DNA from: Kordia sp.
GTDB lineage: Bacteria > Bacteroidota > Bacteroidia > Flavobacteriales > Flavobacteriaceae
Assembly (NCBI RefSeq): GCF_022447245.1
Contig: NZ_JAKVBC010000010.1
Span: 84,551-148,550, forward strand
DNA length: 64,000 bases
Direction: 5' to 3'
Made by a program: the position numbers and the translations under genes. Below are positions 37,598 to 46,532 of the stretch, in pieces; position 1 is the stretch's first letter; the number at the start of each line of letters is the position of its first letter. The notes beneath the pieces were generated by a model, which was not told the origin of the DNA, did not search any database, and worked only from the letters and a program-made list of their open reading frames with translations.

Positions 37598-37650
37598 AGC
37601 AAATACAATATGGGCCTAAATAGAATATTTATAAAGCCAAAAAATATATT

Positions 37651-39726
37651 CTAGTAATCTTTCCCAAACCTAGATTTTCCATCAAACCACCACTTCAATC
37701 GAATCCCAATCTCCGTAAAGGTAAATCCTGCAGCCGTAGCAGATGCAATATTACTACGTGTGCCAAATACATTGGCCAAACAACGATCGGAGAATTTATA
37801 ACCTAGTTTTCCCTGAAAACGATAGGTGCTTTGCGAATCTTGATCTTCAATGTATTGTAATCCTGTCGCAGCAGTAAGTTCGTAAAACCATTCGTCAGCT
37901 TTGGTGATATTTTCATCTTTGATCAAGTTTACAAAGACTTCTCCTGCATTGAATCGTTCTGGACTGAAATAAATGGTTGGCACTTGATTTTCAAAAGTGA
38001 TATACTGATAGTTCAATCCGATTTTCAAAGATGGCTTGCTCAGAATGTTGTAGTACAGCGAAGTAAATAACAAATGTCTGGAATTATCATCGTTTTGCGA
38101 CGTATAATAGTATTGTGTAAACCAACCAAGATTGAAATTAGAACTCACATTATAATTTGCATACAAATGATTTTGTACAATCTCTCGATCTAATAAATCC
38201 GCATTAAAACTCTGTAATTCTCGTTTGTAACCAATATCTAAGGTTTGGAGTTTAAACGGCTTTATATTCAAAGAAAAATCAGCTAATAATTGAGTGTAAT
38301 CGGTTGTTTCTGCTGTTGCTGAAGTGATTCCTAAAGTTCCTTTTAAAACAGTGTTTGGAGCCAACTGATACGCCAAACCAGCCGAAACTGCATGCGATGT
38401 TGCTTTGTTGTTTGTCACGGAATTATCTGTTGTTCTAAAGGTGTAATTTCCGAGCAATTTCAAACGTGTTGAAAGCGGATATTCTACTGTATTATCTACT
38501 GAAAATGCTTTATTATCGCCATTATCAAATGTATACGAGGCTTTTCCATCATAAAAAGCAGAAAACTTCGTATCTAGCTCTTTCAAAAAGTTTGTTGCAT
38601 CTTTCTGGTTGTTGTAAAATGTTAGCGTTTTTTCTGCAGCGGCATATGCTTCATCATAATGACCTAAAGCTTTTAAGACATTGGCTTTTCCTAAATTTCC
38701 ATCAAATGACATGGATTCGTTCACTAAAATCTGATCGTAATCTGCCAAACTCTGCCTAAAGTTACTTTTATACACATTCAAGGTTGCACGCAATGCCAAA
38801 ATCCAGTTTTCATTTGGTTCTACTTCCATCATTTGATCAATTAACGTTTGAGCTTTTGCATACTTTTTATTCCAAATTAAAGCCTGAATATAACGTTCGG
38901 TAGTTTGTTGAGTTACTATCGGACTTATTGTTTCATCCAAACGATCATAAGCAGTTTGACTCGTTTTTAATGCTTGCTTTTCCTTTCCTTTTAAATGATT
39001 TACTAGCGCCAAACCATTTGATGCAGAAATCGTGTCTTCATAGTTGCTTGGATTGTTAAATAAGGTTGTATAAGTAGTTTCCGCTTTGTCAAATGCTTCC
39101 ATAATCAAATACAAATTCGCCAAATTTAAAAGTGCATCTTTATCATTCGTAAAAAGCGACAAACATTCTTGTAATAAAGTTTCCGCTTCAAGATATTGTT
39201 GTAATTGCTGTTTTTGATAGGCATGACCTAAATAGATATACTTTTTAGAAGTCATTGCATTCTGATTCCCTGGAGAAACTTCCAAAGCTCTATTCACATA
39301 TATTAAAGCATTATTATATTCTTTTAAGTTCGATAGCGTATTGGCAAAACCTAATAACGCTGGAAAACTGTTCGTATCTTCCTCTACTAACTGTTGATAG
39401 TAAGCTTTCGCGAGATTGAACTCTTTATTCCATAATAAAGATTCGCCATAATTTAACTTCACTTCAAAGTCGTTTGGATAATCGTTTAATAAATTGGTGA
39501 AGATCGTTTTTGCATTCGTTGAATCACCATTTAATCCAACTGAACGACCATAGCACAAACGTGCCGTTTTATTAGTAGGATAGTCTTGTAAGATATCTTT
39601 AAAGAATAATTCGGCTTCTTGATACTTTCCATTTTCTAAATAGGAAAAGCCTTCTTTCATGTTTTGGGCAACACTAAAAAAGCACGTTAATAAAAGTGAA
39701 AAAAGTAGGATATATCGTGTATTCAT
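37651..39726 (-). CDS. TPR protein with C-terminal YaiO-type outer-membrane beta-barrel
   Basis: I start it at M(39724-39726), MNTRYILLFSLLLTCFF, which begins a signal peptide ending FSVAQ; a frame from 39798 only adds leader. The protein has 691 residues. Residues ~22-410 are TPR repeats (KEGFSYLENGKYQEAELFF, LCYGRSVGLNGDSTNA, ALLGFANTLSNLKEYNNAL). The last ~270 residues alternate in barrel fashion and end in an aromatic-rich strand (FTEIGIRLKWWF, with a short tail), like YaiO-family barrels. The plan resembles PgaA, BcsC, AlgK/AlgE and PelB, which carry polysaccharide across the outer membrane; that role is inferred. It is divergent from the STAS gene of the same locus. Confidence 0.78.
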   Translation of the reverse strand: MNTRYILLFSLLLTCFFSVAQNMKEGFSYLENGKYQEAELFFKDILQDYPTNKTARLCYGRSVGLNGDSTNAKTIFTNLLNDYPNDFEVKLNYGESLLWNKEFNLAKAYYQQLVEEDTNSFPALLGFANTLSNLKEYNNALIYVNRALEVSPGNQNAMTSKKYIYLGHAYQKQQLQQYLEAETLLQECLSLFTNDKDALLNLANLYLIMEAFDKAETTYTTLFNNPSNYEDTISASNGLALVNHLKGKEKQALKTSQTAYDRLDETISPIVTQQTTERYIQALIWNKKYAKAQTLIDQMMEVEPNENWILALRATLNVYKSNFRQSLADYDQILVNESMSFDGNLGKANVLKALGHYDEAYAAAEKTLTFYNNQKDATNFLKELDTKFSAFYDGKASYTFDNGDNKAFSVDNTVEYPLSTRLKLLGNYTFRTTDNSVTNNKATSHAVSAGLAYQLAPNTVLKGTLGITSATAETTDYTQLLADFSLNIKPFKLQTLDIGYKRELQSFNADLLDREIVQNHLYANYNVSSNFNLGWFTQYYYTSQNDDNSRHLLFTSLYYNILSKPSLKIGLNYQYITFENQVPTIYFSPERFNAGEVFVNLIKDENITKADEWFYELTAATGLQYIEDQDSQSTYRFQGKLGYKFSDRCLANVFGTRSNIASATAAGFTFTEIGIRLKWWFDGKSRFGKDY

Positions 39727-39810
39727 ATAGTTGATTTTTGACAGTTGTAAGTTAAGCATAAGCTTCCAAACATTCATCGCAAGAAAATTGAATCTCACCG
39801 ACGATGAGCC

Positions 39811-39818
39811 TATTTTTG
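39811..39818 (+). promoter_or_regulatory. -7 box for the STAS-flippase-GT4 direction
   Basis: TATTTTTG at 39811-39818 fits TAnnTTTG and lies 51 bp before the STAS start. AAGAAAATTGAATCTCACC (39781-39799) upstream resembles the 15-bp element region of P2/P3 at 15 of 19 positions, but at a different spacing. Confidence 0.45.
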
Positions 39819-39868
39819 TGTCATATGGAGGATATTTGTATCAATATTTATAAAAAAAAATCAAAAAA

Positions 39869-40147
39869 ATGGCTTTACAAATCACACAACAAAATGGAAC
39901 TTTTTTATTAAAAGGAAAATTAAACACAACCACATCTAGATCTTTCATTATTCACTTCGAATACATCATGGAACAACAGCAAAATGTAGTCGTAAATATT
40001 GATGGAATCACAGAGATTGATTATGATGGTTTAGAAGGAATTAAAACATTAACTGCAATCGCATTAAGAGATCACAAAATGTTTTCTGTAATTGGAAATG
40101 GTTGCAAAGATATTTATCAAGATTTTAATTGTTCTCAGGTAGCTTAA
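39869..40147 (+). CDS. STAS-like domain protein
   Basis: This 92-residue single-domain protein shows the strand-helix pattern of STAS/anti-sigma-antagonist proteins: LQITQQNGTFLLKGKL, then SFIIHFEYIMEQ, then NVVVNIDGITEIDYDGLEGI KTLTAIALRDHKMFSVIGNG. Where SpoIIAA-type proteins carry the phosphorylated Ser it reads IDYDGLEG, with D in place of S/T, so phospho-switching by a classical anti-sigma kinase is doubtful. It lies 114 bp upstream of the flippase start and is divergent from the TPR/barrel gene. It is probably a regulatory adaptor of the export locus. Function is not demonstrated. Confidence 0.65.
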   Translation: MALQITQQNGTFLLKGKLNTTTSRSFIIHFEYIMEQQQNVVVNIDGITEIDYDGLEGIKTLTAIALRDHKMFSVIGNGCKDIYQDFNCSQVA

Positions 40148-40260
40148 TGCATCATGATTACAATTCTATTGGTTCGTTTCCTTTACTCTAAAATCAAGAA
40201 AATGAACATAGAATACAAACTTGACTTCTAATTCACGATGTGAAATTAAAAACAAACAAA

Positions 40261-41517
40261 ATGATCGCAATCGCAAAAAAATTAAAAAGTAACCTTACGC
40301 CAGCACATGTATTTATGATAAGTGTATTGTTGGTAAACGGCGGAAACTACGTATACAACTTGTTATTAGGTAGATTTCTAGGACCTGAAAAGTTCGCTGA
40401 TGCTGCTGTTTTGGTTACTTTTTTATTAGTATTATCTTTTGTTGCGATGACATTTCAGTAGGTAACAGCAAAGTTTTCTGTATTTTTTGAAGCAAATGTA
40501 TTCAAAGCTTTCGCTGCAAATATGTATAAAAAATCAGCCTTCGCTGGAATCATTTTTGGTTGTTTAATCGTTTTCTTTGCTTCAGAATTGCAAGAATTTT
40601 TTAAAACCTCATCTTCGAGTATGTTTGTCGTTTTCGGGTTGGGAATTCCATTATACTTTATCATGAGTGTAAATCGTGGAATTTTTCAAGGTAAAGAAAA
40701 ATTAGTATCGCTTTCAGTGACATATCAGGCTGAAATGATCAGTCGTTTGGTAATCACCTTAGCATTTTTATACTTTTTACAAATTGAATCTTCTTTGTTG
40801 ATTTCTTTGGGAATTTTAGCATCATTTGTATGTGGATTGATTCCTTTTGATTTTAAAAATATTTCATGGAAAAGCAACAACTTGTTGAGCAAATCACAGG
40901 GGAAATTGGTGCGTAACTTTTTCATTATCACTGCTTTTTATGAGCTAACACAAATTATCATTAACAACAGTGATATTCTACTGGTAAAACATTATTTTGA
41001 ATCCTTTGATGCAGGGTTGTATGCTTCCTTAGCGTTAATTGGACGTGTGGTATATTTTATTGCTTGGATGTTTGTAATGTTGTTATTACCAACCGTTGTA
41101 AAACAGAAAAAAGAAGGAAAATCTACAGTTCCTATCTTATTAAAATATGTAACCTATATTGCAGGAATTGCTGCGGTAATTATATTGGGTTGTGTATTAT
41201 TTCCAACACAAATTATTACGATTTTATTTGGTGAAAGCTATTTAGCAGTTACACCTTTATTATGGAAATACGCTTTAGCTACAGGCATTTTTGCATTGTC
41301 AAATATCTTCGCGTACTATTATTTATCCTTAGACAAATACATTCCAGTAGTACTTTCTGGGTTGTTTGGAATGCTTCAAATTTTATTAGTGGTTTTTTTC
41401 CACGAAAATCTAGCACAAGTAGTACATGTGCAAATCATTGCGATGGTTTTATTACTACTCGTTCAGTTAGGATTCTTCTTTTATGAAAATAGATTTAGAA
41501 CGCTTCACTTCGACTAA
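40261..41517 (+). pseudogene. Polysaccharide flippase (PST/Wzx-like) interrupted by an amber stop
   Basis: The reading frame starts at ATG 40261 (MIAIAKKLKSNLTPAHVF; a GTG at 40240 is also possible) and runs through TM1-2 (NYVYNLLLGRFLGPEKFADA is typical of PST flippases) to VAMTFQ. TAG at 40459-40461 interrupts it. The same frame continues without shift as VTAKFSVFFEANVFKAF and on for 351 codons to 41517, with about ten further membrane helices. Read through, it would be about 418 residues, full length for the family. The likely original codon is CAG, CAA, AAG or TTG. A restart at ATG 40522 would lack the first two or three helices. The gene is therefore a very recent pseudogene, a sequencing error or a read-through gene. 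Confidence 0.8.
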
Positions 41518-41532
41518 CTCAGCGTGAATGCT
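41500..41532. repeat. Dispersed short inverted repeat (CGCTTCACTTCGACTAACTC type)
   Basis: CGCTTCACTTCGACTAACTC followed by AGCGTG forms an imperfect palindrome at the end of the flippase gene. Related copies are at 18429-18448, 25863-25886 and 43913-43930. Such short palindromes are frequent between genes in flavobacteria and may act as terminators or be REP-like elements. Confidence 0.5.
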
Positions 41533-41663
41533 TTTAAATTTTCTCGCTCTTGTGTGATCCTGAATTAAATTCAGTGTAACGCCAACTTACTTTTTTGTCA
41601 CAAAATCAATAACTATTTTAAATATCACTTCTAGTGACATTTGAAAACTTCTTTCGTTATCTA

Positions 41664-41770
41664 TGCTTCGTCATCACGAGGAACGCAAGTGACGTGGTGA
41701 TCTTTTTATTGTACAACATATCTAGAAGTCACAGATTGCTTTGTCATACTTCCGTGCAATGACGTATCAT
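41664..41770. repeat. REP/MITE-like intergenic palindrome
   Basis: GCTTCGTCATCACGAGGAAC and GCAAGTGACGTGGTGATCTT form one half. AGATTGCTTTGTCATACTTC and CGTGCAATGACG form the other. The same words (GCGAGGA, ACGACGAAGCAATCTG) occur at 60510-60550. This is the kind of dispersed non-coding repeat common in Bacteroidota genomes. The 367-bp gap from 41518 to the GT4 leader is otherwise non-coding. Confidence 0.6.
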
Positions 41771-41920
41771 AAGAGTACTATTACTTTCTCAAATTAATAC
41801 CATAAACCAAATCTAAAGGCTCTTTCCTTTCATCGAAATATATTCGCATTTCGGCACAAGTCGTCTATTTTTCAGACTTAGAACATGCACATTTGTAATA
41901 TAATTAGAAAACTAGATGTC

Positions 41921-43126
41921 ATGAAGTTAGCAATCATAACCGCATATCCGCCAAGCAAAGTAACCTTAAACGAATACGCTTATCACTTAGTGAAAAGTTT
42001 TCGTCAAAAAGAAAATATTACAGAAATCGTTTTGCTAACCGATGCAACTCCAGAAGCAAAGGATTTGAATTTCGCTGAAGCTGGTTGCAAAGTTACCGTG
42101 AAAGAATGCTGGAAATTCAACAGTTACAAAAATATTTTCTCTGTAACCAAAGCCATCAATCAAACCAAACCTGATGCCGTATTATTCAACTTACAGTTTA
42201 TGAAGTTTGGTGATAAAAAAGTAGCGGCTGCTTTAGGATTGATGCTTCCACTAGTTTGTAAAATTAAAGGAATTCCAAACATTGTTTTACTACACAATAT
42301 TCTGGAAGAAGTAGATTTAAAAAGCGCAGGTTTTACCTCTAATAAATTATTACAAAAAGTATATAATTTCATTGGAACTAGTCTAACAAAATTGATTTTA
42401 AAGGCAGATAGAGTGGCTGTAACAATGCAAAAATATGTAAACATTTTAGAGAAAAAATACCTGGCAAATAATGTAACAATGATTCCGCATGGAACTTTTG
42501 AAATTGCCCAAAAACCATCTTTTGAATTGCCTGATGGTCCTTTAAAAGTGATGGCATTTGGAAAGTTTGGAACATATAAAAAAATAGAAACTATGATAGA
42601 AGCTGTGGAGAAAGTTCGTAAAACTTCTGGACTCGATTTAGAAATTGTCATTGCAGGAACTGATAATCCGAATGTGCCTGGTTATTTAGCAAATGCACAA
42701 AAACAATACAAGCATGTTCCTCAATTGACTTTTACAGGCTATGTAGCAGAGGAAGACGTAGCAACTATATTCAACGAAAGTGCTGTTGTTGTTTTTCCAT
42801 ACACAGCAACCACAGGAAGTTCGGGCGTATTGCACCAAGCTGGAAGCTACGGAAAAGCAGTTGTGATGCCAGATTTAGGTGACTTAGCATTGTTGGTAAA
42901 AGATGAAGGTTATAGAGGTGAATTCTTTGAAGCTGCAAATGTAGATAGTTTGGCAAATGCCATTGAAGCTATTGTAACCAACGACGCGTATAGAATTTCA
43001 CTTGGAAAAACAAACTATAAGGCTGCTACTGCATTTCCTATGGAACTCATTACAGATATGTACATAAAACTATTTGAAAGAATTATAGCAAAGAAGAGTA
43101 ATAATATTGAAAGTTTAGTTGTGTGA
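41921..43126 (+). CDS. GT4-family glycosyltransferase
   Basis: I start it at ATG 41921 (MKLAIITAYPPSKVTLNEYA), where GT-B homology begins; a frame from 41885 adds 12 unconvincing residues. The protein has 401 residues. The N-terminal Rossmann half contains KPDAVLFNLQFMKFGDKK and IPNIVLLHNI. The C-terminal half contains VMAFGKFGTYKKIETMIEAV, IVIAGTDNPNVPGYL, LTFTGYVAEEDVATIFNES and FPYTATTGSSGVLHQAGSYG (the E/G-rich donor-binding region). It belongs with the flippase and TPR/barrel genes and would add sugars on the cytoplasmic side. The donor sugar is unknown. Confidence 0.88.
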   Translation: MKLAIITAYPPSKVTLNEYAYHLVKSFRQKENITEIVLLTDATPEAKDLNFAEAGCKVTVKECWKFNSYKNIFSVTKAINQTKPDAVLFNLQFMKFGDKKVAAALGLMLPLVCKIKGIPNIVLLHNILEEVDLKSAGFTSNKLLQKVYNFIGTSLTKLILKADRVAVTMQKYVNILEKKYLANNVTMIPHGTFEIAQKPSFELPDGPLKVMAFGKFGTYKKIETMIEAVEKVRKTSGLDLEIVIAGTDNPNVPGYLANAQKQYKHVPQLTFTGYVAEEDVATIFNESAVVVFPYTATTGSSGVLHQAGSYGKAVVMPDLGDLALLVKDEGYRGEFFEAANVDSLANAIEAIVTNDAYRISLGKTNYKAATAFPMELITDMYIKLFERIIAKKSNNIESLVV

Positions 43127-43247
43127 GTACAACACAAAGAATTTAAACTTTTTGCTGGTTAAAAAATAGCGATTTTTCGATCACTTTTTTAGATTTACTC
43201 TCATTCAATTTTTATGTTGGATTTTCAAAATATCACATTAAAAAAAT

Positions 43248-43769
43248 TTATTTCAAGCTAATTTTTAAATCCATTTCCTTTTTCATTAATAATAACACTT
43301 CTGCATTTCCCATGGCGTCATCAACTGGATTGTGTGTATGCGCAGTTTTACGTAAGTGTTTCCATTTAGCAAAGGTGTCTTTTTCCAGTCCGCAATACAG
43401 ATCGGAAAGTCTTCGAGAAGAATACCCAAACGGATTTTCGCCAATAAAATGATGAAATTACCAGCAAATAAACATCCTATCAAAACCATTGTTATCACTA
43501 ATAAAAATAGGTCTTCCTTTTGAATTTTCTTGAATCCACGTTTTAAAATTGGTCATCACCGTTGTTGGATCGTCAAATGTTAAGGTGTCATCACGAGAAA
43601 AACCAGAAATAGACAACGCGGTTGGATCAAACCGTTCAGAAATTGGTTTTAGTTGACCATAAAACGTTCTATCGAGTTTTTCATCGACCAAAACGGCTCC
43701 AAAACAAATCATAGAATAATCACCTGGAATTGGTCCATCAGATTCTATGTCAACCATTACATAACTCAT
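43248..43769 (-). pseudogene. DEDDh 3'-5' exonuclease gene interrupted by one ochre stop
   Basis: The frame starts at 43769 (MSYVMVDIESDGPIPGDYSM, with the DxE exonuclease motif) and runs to DNNGFDRMFICW. TAA at 43458-43460 interrupts it. The same frame continues as FHHFIGENPFGYSSRRLSDL YCGLEKDTF, then HTHNPVDDAMGNAEVLLLM (the H-x4-D motif III) and ends at 43248. A TAT/TAC tyrosine codon would restore it (W-Y-FHHF is plausible for the family). Intact it would be 173 residues. The stop removes the catalytic His/Asp, so the short product should be inactive. It is one substitution away from functional. Confidence 0.82.
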
Positions 43770-43930
43770 GTTCTTTTTATTTTAAATGTAAAAGATAAAT
43801 ATTTTTAGACTTCTTTAAAGTTTATCATAAAAACACATCACAATAAACAGCAGGAAGCTATCTGTAACTTTTGAAGCAGATTACTTCCTCTTAATGAAAT
43901 TTCCGAAAACTAAGCGAAGTCGAAGTGCTT

Positions 43931-44380
43931 CTAAACAACCTTCTCAATCACAAACGACTGATTTCTAAAAGCGATTTCATCACCAACTTTTTTCCCAAGA
44001 AGCAGTTTTCCAATCGGCGTATTGGTAGCAATCGCATAGAATTTTTCAGTATTGGCGGTAATTTCTCCAACGCTCACTGAAATGAAATAATTGGTCTGTG
44101 ATGTATAAATGATACTTCCCAAACAACCTTGTGAAACCTCAGCTGTTTGATTTACTTTTAGCAGAATTTCTTTGACTTTCTGAATTTCTGCCAATTGATT
44201 TCCCAACTTTTCTCGTTCCAACTGCAACATGGCTCTGCCTGTTTCGTGTTTGTCGCCTGCTGAGCTTTTGGTTTCCAATAACATAGCTTCCTGAATGCCA
44301 GCAAAACGTTCTTGAATCTTGACTTGGCGATCATTTACCATGTCTAAACATGCTTTGTATAATGTTTCTTTTACTGTCAT
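43931..44380 (-). CDS. GreA/GreB-like C-terminal domain protein with coiled coil
   Basis: I start it at M(44378-44380), MTVKETLYKACL, which overlaps the upstream stop by ATGA; a longer frame to 44521 only reads antisense of the neighbouring gene. The protein has 149 residues. The N-terminal half is coiled coil (VKIQERFAGIQEAMLLE ... LEREKLGNQLAEIQKVKEIL). The C-terminal half resembles the GreA/GreB FKBP-like domain (YFISVSVGEI, FYAIATNTPIGKLLLGKKVG DEIAF). Flavobacterial homologues are often called '3-oxoacyl-ACP synthase', which the sequence does not support. It may bind RNA polymerase as a Gre-factor homologue. It is co-transcribed with the FAD oxidoreductase. Confidence 0.75.
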   Translation of the reverse strand: MTVKETLYKACLDMVNDRQVKIQERFAGIQEAMLLETKSSAGDKHETGRAMLQLEREKLGNQLAEIQKVKEILLKVNQTAEVSQGCLGSIIYTSQTNYFISVSVGEITANTEKFYAIATNTPIGKLLLGKKVGDEIAFRNQSFVIEKVV

Positions 44381-45489
44381 ACCAAATCTGCTAATTCTTT
44401 TCCTACCAAACTTCCAATCGCAACGCCCATTCCGCCCAAGCGAACACCACAGTATATATTGTTTGACAGTGGTTTTACAATCGCTTTTTTCTGCGAACCA
44501 ACACCCATGATTCCGCTCCAACGATGTGCTATTGCAAATGTTGTGTTTGGCAAAATGACTGTTTTTAAAAGCTCCTCTAATTTTTGCTGAATCAACTCGG
44601 TTTGCAGGAGTTCTGTAGTTTCTTCTCCTTTAAAATCTAAGTTTCGTCCGCCACCGAATAGAATGCGATTGTCAATATTTCTGAAGTAATAATATCCTTT
44701 GTCTAAATGAAATGTTCCTTTGATGTGTAAATCTGGAATGGGTTCTGTAATCAATACTTGTGCGCGTGCAGGTTTTACTTTTTCATCTAACAATTGTGAT
44801 GCAAAACCATTGGTAGCAATGAGCAATTTATTTGTATAAAAATCAAAATGATTTGTCCTAATCTGTACTGCATTTCCAGTCTCCGAGAAACCTTCTACCA
44901 AAACCGAATTTAAAATCTGAATATTGCTAGATAACACTTTCTGCACTAAAGCCTGCATCATTTTTCCTGTATCGATTTGTCCTTCAAACTGATTAAAAAT
45001 ATAGTTCGATTGAATTCGTTCAAACTGAAATGTATTGGAAACTTCACTAAATACATTTTCTTTAAAAACAGGAAACAACAGCTGATTTATTTGGTCTTTT
45101 TTAAGCAAGCAAGTTTCATACAATTCCGTATCTTCTTCCGTAAACAATTCATATCCGCCCAAGGCTTGATAATCAATCGTTGCGTCGCCCAACGTTTCAC
45201 GAAGCAATTGCAAGCCATTACAGCGTCTTTTAACCAAATTGACCACTTCTTCTTCCGAATGTGTATTTAGATCGTCTAGAATCTCTGAAAGGCTCCCAAA
45301 ACAGGCAAATCCAGCATTTTTTGTACTTGCTCCTTGCGGTAAAATTCCTTTTTCTAGAATGACAATTTTTGCCGTTGGATATTGCTTGCGAAGTTGCAAG
45401 GCACAATTCAGTCCTACAATGCCACTTCCCACAACAGTGAAATCGATATTCGTTAACCACGATTTATATTCCCAATAACTTAAATTCAT
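44377..45489 (-). CDS. FAD-dependent oxidoreductase (DAO/DadA-like)
   Basis: The best start is M(45487-45489), MNLSYWEYKSW, with M at 45504 as an alternative. The protein has about 370 residues. The FAD-binding Rossmann motif is FTVVGSGIVGLNCALQLR, followed by ILEKGILPQGASTKNAGF and, at the C-terminus, IYCGVRLGGMGVAIGSLVG (second flavin contact). The middle substrate domain includes FHLDKGYYYFRNIDNRILFG GGRN. It belongs to the D-amino-acid oxidase/glycine oxidase superfamily. The substrate is unknown. It overlaps the Gre-like gene by 4 bp, and an AraC regulator is divergent from it, which may control it. Confidence 0.88.
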   Translation of the reverse strand: MNLSYWEYKSWLTNIDFTVVGSGIVGLNCALQLRKQYPTAKIVILEKGILPQGASTKNAGFACFGSLSEILDDLNTHSEEEVVNLVKRRCNGLQLLRETLGDATIDYQALGGYELFTEEDTELYETCLLKKDQINQLLFPVFKENVFSEVSNTFQFERIQSNYIFNQFEGQIDTGKMMQALVQKVLSSNIQILNSVLVEGFSETGNAVQIRTNHFDFYTNKLLIATNGFASQLLDEKVKPARAQVLITEPIPDLHIKGTFHLDKGYYYFRNIDNRILFGGGRNLDFKGEETTELLQTELIQQKLEELLKTVILPNTTFAIAHRWSGIMGVGSQKKAIVKPLSNNIYCGVRLGGMGVAIGSLVGKELADLV

Positions 45490-45601
45490 CTTGGATATAT
45501 TCATTTTGATTCGAATATAACTAAAGGTTTTCAATAGTTTCTATTCTAACTTGAAAAATACTATCAAGATCGTATTTTTGTACCGATAGAAAGTAATTTA
45601 T

Positions 45602-46444
45602 ATGAACATTTTTACGTTGCCTGATTATTTAACTCCTGAAACGAAGAGTCCGATTCAGTTGTTTTTGTATGAATCGACAACGTCGCAGTTGAATAGCAAA
45701 ATTGATTTGACCAAAAATGCTTTTAGCTTTTTGCAAGAAGGATTTAAGACGGTTTCTACAAGTCATCAACCTATTGCTATTACAAATGATGCTTTTTTAA
45801 TTATGAAATCTGGACATTGCTTGATGACGGAGAATTTATCAGCTACCAATAATTTTTATAAGAGCATATTATTGTTTTTTTCGGATGACGCATTGTTTCA
45901 ATTTATAGAAAAACATCAAATTCCTAAGAAACATTTCGCTGCAACTACGGCTGCAAAAGCTTGTAAATATGATGGTTTTGTGAGGTCGTTTGTCAAAAGT
46001 TTAGAAGACATTCAACAACTTCCTTTAAAAGTTCAACAACAGCTTTTACAAGTGAAACTTGAAGAAATTTTATTGTATTTAGTCGCTACCAAAGGCGCTG
46101 ATTTTTTTGGGTTTTTAACTGCGGCTAAAAATGATCAAACAAGTCATTTTATCAATGTGGTAGAAAGTAACAAATTGAATAAGTTATCTTTAAAAGAACT
46201 TGCTTTTTTAGCAAATATGAGTGTTTCTAGCTTTAAACGAGCCTTTGAAAAGCACTTTCAGGAATCGCCGAGCAAGTGGTTTCAAAATCAGCGCTTGGAA
46301 CATGCAGCTTTTCTGTTGAAGAACGAAACGAAGCGACCTTCTGATATTTTTGAAAAGATTGGTTATGAGAACTTATCCAACTTCGTACATGCGTTTAAAA
46401 CCAAATTTGGTGTGACTCCAAAACAATATCAAATCCAAGATTGA
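45602..46444 (+). CDS. AraC-family transcriptional regulator
   Basis: The protein has 280 residues. The C-terminal ~100 carry the double helix-turn-helix of AraC/XylS proteins: LSLKELAFLANMSVSSFKRA FEKHF, then SPSKWFQNQRLEHAAFLL, then RPSDIFEKIGYENLSNFVHA FKTKFGVTPKQYQ. The N-terminal ~170 residues are a cupin-like effector domain (FLIMKSGHCLMTENLS). It is divergent from the FAD oxidoreductase with a 112-bp gap and upstream of the PEBP protein gene, so either could be its target. The ligand is unknown. Confidence 0.92.
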   Translation: MNIFTLPDYLTPETKSPIQLFLYESTTSQLNSKIDLTKNAFSFLQEGFKTVSTSHQPIAITNDAFLIMKSGHCLMTENLSATNNFYKSILLFFSDDALFQFIEKHQIPKKHFAATTAAKACKYDGFVRSFVKSLEDIQQLPLKVQQQLLQVKLEEILLYLVATKGADFFGFLTAAKNDQTSHFINVVESNKLNKLSLKELAFLANMSVSSFKRAFEKHFQESPSKWFQNQRLEHAAFLLKNETKRPSDIFEKIGYENLSNFVHAFKTKFGVTPKQYQIQD

Positions 46445-46532
46445 GCTTTTAGCACTACTTTTTGAACTATATTATTTTCTATATGGATTGTTGTTGAGAT
46501 AGCTTTGTAGCATCATTAAAAACATCTCAATT

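Noticed and set aside
39781..39799. AAGAAAATTGAATCTCACC near the STAS promoter as another copy of the element
   Set aside because: It lacks the core ATTTCGTCTA and lies only 24 nt from the -7 box, unlike the 65-66 nt of the other copies.
41842..41867. ATTCGCATTTCGGCACAAG followed by TCGTCTA upstream of the GT4 gene, similar to the 15-bp element
   Set aside because: The element is split by ten extra bases and no TAnnTTTG box occurs 65 nt downstream, so I do not count it as a fourth copy.
42160..42651. 163-codon frame antisense to the GT4 gene
   Set aside because: The GT4 homology covers the region on the other strand; no homology or start context supports the antisense frame.
44381..44521. 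N-terminal extension of the GreA-like protein
   Set aside because: The extra residues are antisense-frame reading of the end of the FAD oxidoreductase. The ATGA overlap at 44377-44380 gives a normal coupled start.
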